DNA of 64,000 nt, taken from contig JAPDRO010000019.1 of the NCBI GenBank assembly GCA_030247885.1, positions 434,001-498,000 of the forward strand. The letters are read 5' to 3'. Positions 34,692 to 45,572 of this stretch are shown here, one piece after another. This DNA comes from Taxawa tesnikishii (nom. ined.) (lineage: Eukaryota; Ascomycota; Dothideomycetes; Dothideales). Position 1 is the stretch's first letter. Every line of letters begins with the position of its first letter. The notes under the pieces are model-generated. The model worked only from the letters and a program-made list of their open reading frames with translations, was not told the origin of the DNA and ran no database searches. Both the position numbers and the translations under genes were made by a program.

Positions 34692-35294
34692 CTACATCTT
34701 CGACTTGATCTCCTCCATGAGCTTCTGCAGCTTGTCCTTGTTCCCTTGTTGTTGCGGCCAGCTGATTCCCAGACCTTCCTGCTCGTTCGGCTTCGGTATC
34801 ATGTGGAAGTGGACCTGTATGCAACTCAGAACGGGCGTCAAGAGGTATGACTGGGAGAGCTCGTACGTGGTCCACGACTTGGTGCGCAAGGCGGCCGTTG
34901 TTTTGAAGGATGTTGTAGTTCTCTGCTCCGGATGCTGCAGCAATCTTTTTGGTGACAGACTGCGCTCATGTCAGCTGAGGGCTCCAGCCTGCTGGGAGTG
35001 GGAAGTCGCACTAGGATCTCGTGCAGCTGGTCGTCGGGGATGTCTGTGAGCTTCGCGCCATGGTGTTTGGGGATGATGAGCTGTTACAGTTTAGCATATG
35101 CCAACTCAATAGCCAGCTCCAGGTCTTTTTACAGCGTGGCCGTAGCTCAATGGGTTGATGTCCAGGAAAGCATAGGTCTTCTCGCTATCCCAGAGCTTCA
35201 TCGAAGGGATCTCCCTGTGATGGAGTTAGCAAATGTCGCAAAGCGCAGAAGACGAACTCTTACCCTTGATGATCTTGCAGAAGATACAGGACAT
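34692..35294 (-). CDS. HNT1: HIT-family hydrolase (HINT/Hnt1 type)
   Basis: Five minus-strand exons (35294-35264, 35214-35133, 35080-35012, 34959-34867, 34814-34692) give about 132 residues if one G is restored at about 35211-35215. The order is MSCIFCKIIKG with the zinc-type Cys pair, WDSEKTYAFLDINPLSYGHA, LIIPKHHGAKLTDIPDD, AENYNILQNNGRLAHQVVDH, and the histidine triad HVHFHMIPKPNEQ formed across the last intron. This is the HINT branch, which hydrolyses nucleoside phosphoramidates (AMP-lysine, adenosine phosphoramidate). Four introns in a 400-nt coding region is dense, though each has a GT donor, AG acceptor and matching phase. The triad and the Cys pair are intact, so the enzyme should be active. 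Confidence 0.85.
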
Positions 35295-35507
35295 GGTGAT
35301 GAATGGGTCTGCTCGTAAATCGGTTTATGAAGAGGAAAATTGGCGTTGATAGATATGAGCTAGAGTCCAATCTGTCAGCTCTACTTCTCCAACGTGGGGT
35401 TGTCTCGCAAGCCGAGGAGGAGGGGTCCAAGCATGCGATGACGCGATGCGGCGTTGCAGAACCTACCTATTTGGAATTGGACTCGTTACAGTAACTTTCA
35501 GCTCGAG

Positions 35508-36501
35508 CTATACCCAAATCCACGCTCCACATTCAAAGTTAGCGTAGCATCGAAACTCATTGCTGAGTCCCTTTGTGTGTTCCGGGTTGAAAGTGGTGGT
35601 TCTGAGACCTGCTTTGCCGTACAACTTGTGCGCCAAAGCCTCCATGCGCTCTCCGGTGCAAAGGATCAGGCGCTGCCGTACGTCTGTAGCAGCCGAATCC
35701 GAGGATGGGTCGGACCAGCTTTTTGCGAGCCATCGTACTGTAAGAGCCGCTAGAACAGGTCAGTCGGCCAGAATTCACGCATATGCTCGAGCAGCTCTCA
35801 TACCTTTGGTTTGGCATTCCTCGCTGAGAAAAGGCGGATCGCAGATGATACGGTCGAAAGCACCCTTGAGGCTTGCTACAAGTCATCAGCATCAACGTCC
35901 CAGTAGAGGCATGCCCCACATACCATCCAGTCGTAACGGCTGCTTGAAGTCGTAAAACACGAACTCATCTTTGAACACCGCGAACCTCTCGTCGAATTCC
36001 AGCAGCACCACTCTCGGTCGAGCCGGGTACTTCTCGCGATCATTCTGCGGCACCTTAGCTGTGACCAAGCACAGAGATGCTTCCGCGCACCCACCAATAG
36101 ATTCCTTATCTGGATGTACACGCTAGGGGCTGAGACAACGGCAATGCAGCTTGGAGCAGTGATGCCCTCTAACAGCTGCTCCGCCAATGTAACAGCAGTC
36201 TCATCCTTATACTACAGGGCTCAGTGAAAGTCGCAGCGAATGTACGACACTACTCACCCAGAATTGACTCGCATTCCAGTCTTCTGCGAAAAGGTCCATA
36301 GACAAAGTCTTTGACTCAAAAGCGTTCTCTGCTTGAGCTTTCAGATCTTCAAATTGCTTCTCCCGTGCATCTCTTTCGCTGTAGAAATTCTTGAGAAGAT
36401 CCAGCGTATCTGCCGACAAATGCCTATACAAATCAATCAGCGAGAGGGCTTTTCTCTGCACTCAGGGCTCCGTACGGCATATCATCGTCGTAGTCGCCCA
36501 T
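35508..36501 (-). CDS. EFM5: eEF1A lysine methyltransferase, Efm5 type
   Basis: Five minus-strand exons (36501-36476, 36423-36258, 36211-35924, 35875-35804, 35749-35508) give about 264 residues if one base is restored near 36091-36096. It begins MGDYDDDMPHLSADTLDLLK (the usual acidic start and SADTL motif), followed by FAEDWNASQFWYKDETAVTL, the SAPSVYIQIRNLL core strand, VVLLEFDERFAVFKDEFVFY, and the substrate/cofactor motif DPPF in FDRIICDPPFLSEECQTK. It ends in NFECGAWIWV. This matches N6AMT2/Efm5 proteins, which trimethylate an N-terminal-region lysine of translation factor eEF1A in the cytosol. The gene lies 213 bp upstream of the HIT gene on the same strand, with no sign of co-transcription. 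Confidence 0.77.
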
Positions 36502-36811
36502 CTTTGACACGTGCATGTCGAGGAATCCGTGGCCAACGGGGGTTTGATTTGTCTGCAAAGAACCTCAATAACCGTAAGTTACGCCATGTAATCTTCCTCG
36601 CTTAGAGGCTTAAGCCGAGGCTTTGTCTCGCCTTGGGATTGAGTGTCATCCGTTACCCTCCTTCACTCTGCCGTATAAGATTGCCATTCCTCTTCGGTGC
36701 TTCCAGTAATGCCCCTGGCCTAGATTTCACCTTTACGTAGCAACTATCATCCACAGGTTTTTAAAGCGTGAAGTCCGAATAGTAACTGTACACGAGACAC
36801 GGCACTGCACC

Positions 36812-37760
36812 ATGGCGGCGAGCTTGGTTCATCTACCGGATGTGGAGAGATTGAGTGCTCGAGTTATCCGCGTGCTTGGAGGTAACCCAGGAAAGGTAAG
36901 GAACACTTGACCAACTCCTCACTGTGTTATGGCTAACCCGAGGTAGTTTACGCTTCAAGGTAAAAGACAGCCTGCACGGAAATGATACGTAACGGTAACC
37001 ATCAATAGGAACCAACACATATCTTGTGGGACAGGGCCCGAAGCGACTGCTCATAGACACTGGCGAAGGCAAACCTACGTGGCTCCAATCGCTCAAGAAC
37101 GTGCTGAAGGAAGAGCAAGCGTCAGTCGATCAAGCGATCCTCACCCACTGGCATCCGGATCATGTTGGCGGCGTTGAAGATCTGCTACAAGCCTTCCCCA
37201 AAGCCAGCGTCTTCAAGAACCAACCTTCGAACAAACAACACGACATCCGGAACGGTCAGACATTCGCCACTCAGGGTGCAACACTCCGCGCCTTCCACTG
37301 CCCTGGCCACACAACAGACCACATGGCCTTCGTTCTGGAAGAGGAGAACGCAATGTTCACCGGAGACAACGTGCTCGGCCAGGGCACGGCCGTCTTCGAG
37401 GATCTCGCCACATACATGGACAGCCTGAACCGAATGCAGCACGAGGTATCCGGCCGAGCTTATCCGGGCCACGGACCCGTCATCGAGGACGGCAAATCCA
37501 AGATCCAGGAGTACATCAAGCATCGACACGAACGCGAGCAGCAGGTCTTGCAAGTCCTCGGCAGCAAACGGGAAGACGGCACTAATACATGGGGATCGAT
37601 GGACATGGTCAAGGTCATCTACAAGGATTATCCCGAGAACCTCCACGCCCCGGCCGAGAAGGGCGTGTTGCAGGTGCTGGACAAGCTCAAGAAAGAGGGC
37701 AAGGTGGTGGACGATGCCGATCAAGGAACTTGGAGCCTTGGCCCGAAGGCGGCCCTCTAG
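36812..37760 (+). CDS. metallo-beta-lactamase-fold protein, LACTB2-like
   Basis: Exons 36812-36895, 36947-36959 and 37009-37760 join in frame to give 282 residues. The middle exon is only 13 nt and encodes FTLQ plus the first base of the next Gly codon. The protein starts MAASLVHLPDVERLSARVIR and has GTNTYLVGQGPKRLLIDTGEG, the metal-binding HWHPDH, HCPGHTTDHMAF, FTGDNVLGQGTAVFEDL and the C-terminal AYPGHGPVIEDGKSKIQEYI with a winged-helix-like tail (ENLHAPAEKGVLQVLDKLKK). Order and spacing match LACTB2, a single-strand-preferring endoribonuclease of mitochondria; in some fungi a close paralogue is the thioesterase of polyketide clusters. No polyketide synthase is nearby, so the housekeeping role is favoured. 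Confidence 0.88.
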
Positions 37761-38896
37761 GAGCATCCGGCAGACCGGTGGTGTTGGACTCAGTGGGTAG
37801 GCGATGAACGGCATAGTCTACGGCTGCGTGAAAGGGAGGACCGGAGATCGAGAGCTCGCAGGAGCAACACAAACGATCACAGCTAGGAAACCCCGACATC
37901 ACAGGCAGCTGAAAGCGAAGGGATCCCGTCAGTTGATCCACGAGCCAGTACCATAGTGGGTGAGCGTATGGGAATCTTCGTTGCCGAACGTCCTGTTTTG
38001 TTCTGCTCCCAGAACGGATATTGCTGTGCGTAGGGCCGCCGAAGACAAGAGCCATCTTGACGCACCCGATCTTCAGGCACCACGGTGTGCTACATGCGAA
38101 TTCCGGTGTGAGATGCTGTGTCAGGCCATCTCATTCAAACGGCACAAGTACAGATAGGCTGCCCAATCATGTTTGCGAACATTCACACCCCCAAATTGTT
38201 TGAAACCGTGGTCATTCCTGAATGCACAAATGGAAAGCCGCCACCGTTGAACTCTCATGTTTGCGCCCCCTTGCCTCATAGAACTCCAGGCTCCAACATT
38301 CCACCCTCGACTGAATCCCAAAACCTGCCTTCCAGCACTATCGCATGTCAAGCAAGCAAATCCACCCAATCGTCAATCCCTGCAGCAAAGTCCCAACGAG
38401 GCACTCAGCCGACTTTTGGCGTAAGAGGAGCCAGACGCGGCGTTTCGGTCAGTGGAGTCCCAAGACCTCACTGACACAGCCAATACAAGACGGATGCCCC
38501 CCAGGAGAGGGTACAAGCGTATGGGGCTCCGTACGATGTAACCTCTGGTAAGGGGACCATAGACAGCAACAGCAACGGCAAAGATTAGAAATAGCATACC
38601 AATGACGATCCATGAGGAATGAGTGGAGCAACCGTGCCAAACGTTTCTGGTGACGGCTCGTGATCCAGGTCAGCAACCAGCCGGAGTAGTGGTTGCTTGT
38701 CTCTTCGTTGTCGGTGCTTCCAAGTACAGATTGAGAAAAAGGCTACTTTTATAACGAAGGAGGTGATGGCAGTCGACGTATTGTAGGTTATGAGTATGGG
38801 TAAAGCTCATCCTGACTGAGCCAAAGGTTATCGTACGCCGCGACGAACCGCGTGGTCGGTGTCGTCGTCCAAGGGTGCGTTTTGAGCCCAAGGTCC
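37761..38896. other. intergenic, convergent 3' region
   Basis: 1.1 kb between convergent genes. Small ORFs up to about 120 codons, no motifs, no repeats recognised. Confidence 0.5.
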
Positions 38897-40221
38897 TCAC
38901 GTCATGCGCTCCTGTCGCTCAATGGCTAGAGTCTTTGGGAGGAAGGCCAAGGCTTGACGGCGAATTTCCGAGTCTGGGCAATGATCGATCGTCAGGAACA
39001 GTGGCTCATACACCCCCATAACGGTGTTCGAGTAGAGGAAGTCTTCTTTAGACACAGTGTTGTCGTATGATCCGGCTATCAAGCGCATGATCGCTCGGAA
39101 ATCTTTGACAAATCCGTGGTATGGTTCTGTTTTGTTCTTGTCCATGTTGACCAGGATCGTGGCGAAGATGTGATTTGCCTTCAGAATCTGGGCGTAGCGG
39201 AACGCTTCTTTGTTTAGCGAGCCCCGTCGCGGGTGAGGAAGTTTGAGAATTCATCTTCCCACATATCTAAGCGGATTTTGAGTGTTTCGTACACTTGTGC
39301 GATCTCATCCGATGGTTCGGGTGCCGACCTCTTGTCCTTGATTGCACGAATACGGCAAAGGATCTGATGCAAGTTCTCTTCCGCGTCACCAAGACTCGAG
39401 ATGGATACTTCCAATACTTCTCCATGGGGCGCGGACTCTGTGTTCGTTGACGCTGCTCTGATTATAGCCGCTCGCGTTGCCTTGGTGCCCGACATCGCGA
39501 GTGTATATACACGTCTGACGGCGGGCTCCAGGCAGTCTAGAGGTAGCGCGCAACTGCTGCGAGAGGCGCCTCTCTTGCAGGCCTGTAGCAATCCGAGGGT
39601 CATGCGTCCGTGTTCGATAGCTTCTTCGACGAGACCTTGTAGATTTAGAAAATGCGCGGAGAGAAGACAGACGGCGAGCGTGATGCGCGGATCTTGCTGA
39701 TTTGGATTGTTGTACGAGGACATTCGAATGCACTGGATCGCTCTGTCGAATTGTGCCATAGCGAACTCGGTAATCGACTTGTTGTATTTCGCGACCTCGT
39801 ATCCGCCGGACTTGGCTCGGAGGTTTTTCTCATACAGCGCGCCAATCGCGACCAAACCATGGAGGATAGCTGGTTCCTGGAAGGATGTTTGCAGCAGGCC
39901 TTGGCGCCAGAAGTCGGAATAATCTGCGCGGCCATTGGACGAGGTGATGAAGTCGGCGTAGAAGTGTAGGCTGTAGCGCTCGCGCCAATTGCGCCCAGTC
40001 CAAGCAGCGCCTATCGAACCAGGAGACTGCAGCCTCTGCACTGCGGTGGCCGCGTTGGTCTCCAGGTCTTTGTTGATTTCCCAATTCTCGGAGACTCCAG
40101 CTGCACAGGCGTGCCGGTGTGCATAGCAGCGACGACCGTGCTTCAAACATTGGGTGCAGCCGGTCCGTACCCGGGTGCGCGGCTTCGGTGCGGCGCGTTC
40201 CAGTTGAGTTTGTGGTACCAT
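38897..40221 (-). CDS. Zn2Cys6-like fungal regulator with an incomplete zinc cluster
   Basis: A single exon of about 441 residues if one G is restored at about 39222-39226. The start taken is MVPQTQLERAAPKPRTRVRT; in-frame ATGs also exist at 40287 and 40446. The cluster begins as usual (RTGC-TQ-C, then Cys after LKHGRR and again after YAHRHA) but the fifth and sixth cysteines of the binuclear motif are missing, in all three frames. Downstream is the typical fungal-specific regulator body: WRERYSLHFYADF, DYSDFWRQGLLQTSFQEPAI, LHGLVAIGALYEKNL and ITEFAMAQFDRAIQCIRMSS. The C-terminal part (KTEPYHGFVKDFRAIMRL) is in frame only after the correction. With four cysteines it may bind one zinc or none, so DNA binding is doubtful. 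Confidence 0.65.
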
Positions 40222-42874
40222 TGTCTTGGTGGTTGCACTTCCGGCTCTGCCACGACAGTCGTGACAGGTGTCCAGGGGCGGCGCCATGTTGTTGCTGCCG
40301 AAATTGGGCGGATGACTCCTCGCGTTGTTGGGTGCCGTGGCGCTATCCGCGCGACTCCTCCCCGCTACCGCGCCCGCCTCGGCAAATCTCCATGACGGCG
40401 GTGTCGTTTCGCCAGCACTGCTGCTTGGAGAGCTGTTTAATGGCATCAACCATCTGGATTTGTGTCGCAACGCGACGTATGCATGGACTCGTCAGGCTTA
40501 CAAACTATCAGACGCTAATGGTGGAAGGAGGACCTGTAGAGAACCAATGCCAGGCCGTGGGCGTGTTCCGGACATGCCGGATGCTGAGATGGAGAAGTCG
40601 AGCAGAGCGCCTGGAAGAAATTGGCATCGAGTTGGGGCAATTCCTGACGGCTACGCTCCGTCGACTGTCTCTTCGATATCCAGCAAGAGGTGAGCGTAGG
40701 AAGAGCTGGAGTCGAGGTAGGGTAGCTGAAATGCTGACATGGCCTGGCCTGGCCTGGCCTGGTCCGTGCCAAGGGTCCCTTCGTACCTGTCTGGGAGGTG
40801 CACCCTCCATCGTTATCACCGCCCTCTGTTGAACTCCCACCGCTGAGACGGGGCATTCCCAGAACTCGAGGAGAAGTCGCAGGTAGATGTATGGCGATGA
40901 TGGAAAAGGTTGGTCGAGGGAGGGAGATCCGGTTCCTGGCACGTGTACGCAAGTTATCAGACGAGCACGCGGGTTGTCGTTGCGCTACGCCACCGCAAAG
41001 CGAACGCCTGCCGCCCTGACACGCGACCAGGATATCAAGGATAGCACCGCTTTTATGTCGGTCAAGTGATATATATATCCAGACAACCAAGCTGCTCCAA
41101 ACCAGTGAGTGTGCTTTCCACTATCGAGCTTTCGCATCTGCCCCCTTCGATATCTTCAGAAAAGTCTGCAATGTCTCGTGAACGGGGACAAGCAGCATCT
41201 TTGAGATGCAGACACGGATACCTTAGAAGGGCGGGCTTGAGCCGATGCTGTCAGCGACGCAAGGCTGGCTGGCTGCCGGATAACCACAGCTGAAGTCGTT
41301 CCAACGCGTTCTCCGCTCTGACTAAAGGAGAGTTCGAACGCGGCACACTCGGTGCCAGAAAGCACACAAGCCTGCACTGTGGGTTTCACCATGCCTTTCC
41401 TGCGTTCAGTCCGTTGACTGCTGCATGGACGAGAGCCACGGCTGTTTGCTGGAAGGTGCTCGAGATGGCACGGTAGGTGACGAAGGCATTGATGACAAGA
41501 GTCCCTATCTGATGTGCTGCAAAGTCAAAGACATCCGATATGTAGATGTGGAAGACAACTTTGCACCAAAAGTCTGCTGGTGACTTGTCCACAGACCATT
41601 AGGGCAGGAGACAACAAGGCTGCATACAGCCGCGTATTCCTCCACGCACACACAGACCCCTCCGAGATTTGTCCGAACATAACGAAATGGCAAAGAGGTG
41701 ATCCGGCGATTGCTGAAGGATAGGATATGCCTTATGTCTGTTCGATACGGAAGCACAACATCGGGTTGCATTAGAGCAGCCCAAACATGGAGGGCGAATA
41801 CAAGATGCAGTCTACCGAAGTCTAACCGGATTGAGATTGTCGCGCCTTCGCAATGGGTCTTGCACTTCCTCATACACTTCTCCTTGATGACATGATATGC
41901 TAACGTGTTGATGGTCGTCTTCCCCGCTGCCACCTAGCCAGGAATTGAGCGCCTGTACACCCCGGAGGGCAAGTAACCCGTTACTCTTTGATCTCCCTCA
42001 AACCTGCGAAGGGTACTGTATCACTGCATGCAAAGACACATTTCCCTTCGCAACCACCTCGACGAGGAATGCAAGCGAAGGACCGCTTGTCTGTCTCTTT
42101 GGACACTGTGGACAACTTCGATGTACCCATACACAATGCCCGAGGTGTTTTGGTAGCTCAGGACAACAGGCAGACGAACGACCATCTTATGTACACCGTC
42201 CTTTAAGCCTGAAAGGAGAAGCTCGGCATCAAATTGTCAAGCCGCTTTGCAGATGCATCTTTCTGTATTGCATTGGATACCAAATCTCTCTCTGAGTTTG
42301 AGGTGCAACCCGATCCTTCCTGCAATAGGAAGGAAGCAAAACCTGTATGGCGCGGAGTAACACTCCAGCGGCGTTTCTGCCTTCCGATTGGCTAGGAGAG
42401 ACCATGCGATCAAGGTGACTCTTGCATATCTTCAGCTCACCATGGGTCGATTTTGGGAGCGCTCGTGCAAGACCGAACATGACAAGCAAAGAGAGTTGTT
42501 GATAGTGAAAAACTGATTGTTGACTTTTACGTATGCCTTTCGGACGTAGTAGGTGACGAGTACAAGAGATATACAGTGTTCTCTTCTGTCGATGTCTTTC
42601 GATAGCAATTGTTACTGAAATTGAAAGTGAGTATTTCCCAACCGCACGCTCCACGCACGGTTCCCTCAACCGATGACGCGAGCCCAACCGGAGCCGGCTT
42701 GCGGGGCATAACCTGTCGTTGCACCCTCGGTAAGAGGTGTGCGCCAACGAGTATAGAAAGCCGATACTAACAGTTCCGCAACTCCTCCACTCCTCCCCTA
42801 CTTCTCGAGTTCCAGAGGGATCATCATGCTCACAACGGCCGTCCTTATAGTCCTTTGATCTGCACTTCGAGATC
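40222..42874. other. gene-poor region upstream of the regulator
   Basis: 2.65 kb. ORFs at 40515-41090 (minus), 41505-41933 (minus) and 42229-42963 (minus, overlapping the CCCH gene's end in another frame) lack motifs or splice support. A CCTGG tract lies at 40739-40762. Confidence 0.45.
40739..40762. repeat. 5-bp tandem repeat, unit CCTGG, about 4-5 copies
   Basis: The run TGGCCTGGCCTGGCCTGG continues to CCTGGTCC. It lies in the noncoding region upstream of the Zn2Cys6-like gene. Confidence 0.8.
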
Positions 42875-44893
42875 TTAGTCGACGTCGTCTCCCCGGTGCG
42901 AGCCCCCACTGGCTTCACTCTGACGCTCGCTATCGAGATCAGCTCCACCACCTCCGCCACCACTCACGCTAACCATATCAGCTTCGGAGTCTTGGACTCC
43001 GTTCCTGGTCTCTGCCAATACCCAATCAGCCGTATGAGGGTCAACGCCATGCATAGTGTAGTTGAGTCTACATCCTTTTCCACGACAGCCTTCCTTGTAG
43101 CATATGTGGCCTAGAGGGCAATTTGCGAGGCGGCAGGCGCCCTTTCTGCCGCACGGATAGTCGTGCACTATCACCTTGAGTACGTGCTTGAGTTCGGGAG
43201 GCATCGGGTTGTGGTCATAGCCACAGTCCGGTCCGTTATGACATGTGCCTCGGAGTTGGTAGTCGTTGCAGGGCTTATGGATTTTCGCCCGGGTTTGATA
43301 TGCGTGCCAGTCCTCGCTCGAGGGAGGCTCTAAGTAGACGTCCAGACGATAGCCATCCTTGTTCACTGGGATCTGATCCGGGCCTGGAGCGGAGCGTGGC
43401 AGGAGAGCGGCGGTGGACACGTTCGGATAAGCAGGCGGAGTAGAGAAGGATTGTGCAAGGCCACGGTTCGCCATGTGGTTATCCAGGGGTTTACCGGGGG
43501 TATGCATCATGTCGGATGCGCCATTCGTTCGCCAGTTATTTGAAGAGAAGTCAGAGTTGTTGACAGGGTGCAACTTCCTGCAACCGCTGCCGAATTTGCA
43601 GCTACCCTAAGTCTGTGTTAGTGATCGCCTTGTCTACGAGCGTGATAGCACAGAGCGGTCGAATCTCTACTGCGCTAAGACTATCGGGTATTGATGGCCC
43701 ACAGACAACGATATGTGATGTCCGGTTCCTATCGCACTCCGTCCCCAGTTGATATCAGTCCGGGACACAAAGTGACCGAACACTGACAACACTGAGGAGA
43801 CCACGTATCCCTTTCGTGAATACGTTCAATCAATGAAGCGTTCCACAGGTCCTGTTACAGCAATGGATGATACGGAACGGGACGCTGATGGTAGCTTTCA
43901 TGACACGTTTGCATGCATTCGTCCGGGCAAGAGGGATGTTGCATCTTTCATGCTACGAACCTTGGATCGCCCGAGCATACAGATGAGAGGACATGGGAAC
44001 CAGCTTACCTTCAAGTAGTGCTTGCAAATCTCCTTGTTGGCGGGTGGAGCACCGTACGCCGTGGGCGTACTCAATGCATAAGACGTAGGCTTGTTTGGGC
44101 TCGACACAGAAACATAAGGCCTGATGTTTTCATATCCTTCCAGTGGATATGTTCTAAAAATATTTGGCATGTCCTCGATCCTCAAACCGAGTGCTTGTAA
44201 TTCCGGGCTGAAGTAGGATCCTCGAATAAGCGATATGCGGTCAGTCTTGCCAGTAAATGGAGACAAGAGCGACAGGTAACCGCTGTCATGACAGCCAGCA
44301 AAAAATATATGCTTGCATTGACTGTTGTCTGCGAACAGCCTAAACATCTCACGGATTTTGAAGTCGGCATTCTCTTTCTTGTCTCCAGCGTCCACAAAAT
44401 CGAACAGTTCCTGAGCGCGAGTAAAGCTCGCGGAGAAAGGCGCCAAAGACCGTGCTTCGTTTCCAGAAAGACCAGCTCGCGCCAGTGCTCGTGAAAGCCC
44501 TGCGAGGTTGCAGTAGACACGTACCATGATCCGGCATTCATCGGCGTCACGGCCAAAGCGGATGAGACGATCCTTGATAGCGGCATGCAGGAGGTTCGCG
44601 GCCCTGACACCACCATCTGCACCGGCTTTGATCAGAGTATCATCAAAGATATAACCGTCTCCATCAATGAGAACGAGGACGAATGGGTTACGCTCTTGGC
44701 CCCTTGCCAGCTTCTTGTACTTTTCGCGAGATTCCTTTTCTTCTTCATAATCGCTTCGTAGACGGCGATAGTCCTCGGTTAACTGGGCGTATCTTTCCAG
44801 AATTTCCTGGAGAGTGTCGTGGTGCTGAGAACTTGCCACGCGGAAAGAGGCCAGCTGCCTGTCCAGGCCTTCCAGTTCTGATTCTCCCAACAT
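42875..44893 (-). CDS. CCCH zinc-finger protein with conserved N-terminal catalytic-like domain
   Basis: Minus-strand exons 44893-44009 and 43606-42875 join in frame to give 538 residues. A coiled-coil N-terminus (LDRQLASFRVASSQHHDTLQ to SREKYKKLARG) is followed by the fungal-specific domain with FVLVLIDGDGYIFDDTLIKA, CRIMVRVYCNLAGLSRALAR, FSASFTRAQELFDFVDAGDK, IREMFRLFADNSQCKHIFFA and GCHDSGYLSLLSPF. Its Asp-rich strand (LIDGDGY) looks NYN/PIN-like. The first CCCH finger (C-x7-C-x5-C-x3-H, within CKHYLKGSCKFGSGCRKLH) is made only by the splice. A second finger (CNDYQLRGTCHNGPDCGYDH) and a Cys-rich region (CGRKGACRLANCPLGHICYK) follow. It probably acts on RNA. The intron is 402 nt, far longer than others here. 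Confidence 0.82.
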
Positions 44894-45572
44894 GGTTGGA
44901 TGATATATGCGATGATCGATATCCCGAAAGAACGAATAGATGAAATCCTGGAGGTCGCTTGTCTTAAAGAGATACGTTTGTATTGAGGCAGAAGTTTCTG
45001 GTTCGAAGCTGGTGAATAACGACCGGGTGCTTTAGGACCGCTGCACGAGACACGCTTGTCAGGCACAACACATCGTGCGGCGACAGAAGTTCCTCCCCAG
45101 TCAGTCTCTTTTGCAGCGGACACGCGACCAAAAGGGATCTTGTCGAAAGAGAAAGACAACAAATTGGACAAGTTGTCTTTGGGTTTGCGGATGCGCGTTT
45201 AGCGACGTGTGAGACCGACCCACCAGGCGTTTCTTGGCCGGCAAAATCATTGGGGACGGACCGCGAGTTCACGGCCACCCCACCTCATGCGCTGCCCCAT
45301 TCAATGTTCAGGTTTCCAACAAAAACTGGGCAGCGATGACATATCCCGATAAACTCACGCTACAGTGGGTAAGCGTCTCTGATGCTGTAAGTCAACAACG
45401 CGAGTAAATCTTTCTTCCCTACAGAGCGATGTAGGGACGCCCAAAAGTCAGGAAGCGTATCTCGGGTGATAAAGAGGTATCATTGCTCGAGGGTCTTCTG
45501 TGTGCCTCTTCACTTACACTTATCGATCCGGTTTCTGGCGTTCTGAGGAACTCTTGGTTCCCTTTCCTGAAG
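44894..45572. promoter_or_regulatory. shared upstream region of CCCH and hydrolase-like genes
   Basis: 679 bp between divergent starts. Minus-strand ORFs here (44779-45278) overlap the CCCH gene's first exon in other frames and show no motifs. Confidence 0.45.

Noticed and set aside
36046-36082. A GT-AG interval of about 36 nt that could explain the frame change in the Efm5-like gene
   Set aside because: It is shorter than any other intron here and its removal gives the wrong phase; a missing base fits better.
36812-37760. Assigning the lactamase-fold gene to a polyketide biosynthetic cluster
   Set aside because: No polyketide synthase, transporter or tailoring enzyme typical of such a cluster lies within the window; the neighbours are housekeeping genes.
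42229-42963. Minus-strand ORF of 244 codons at the end of the CCCH gene
   Set aside because: It overlaps the CCCH coding end in another frame, shows no motif and lacks a plausible upstream exon.
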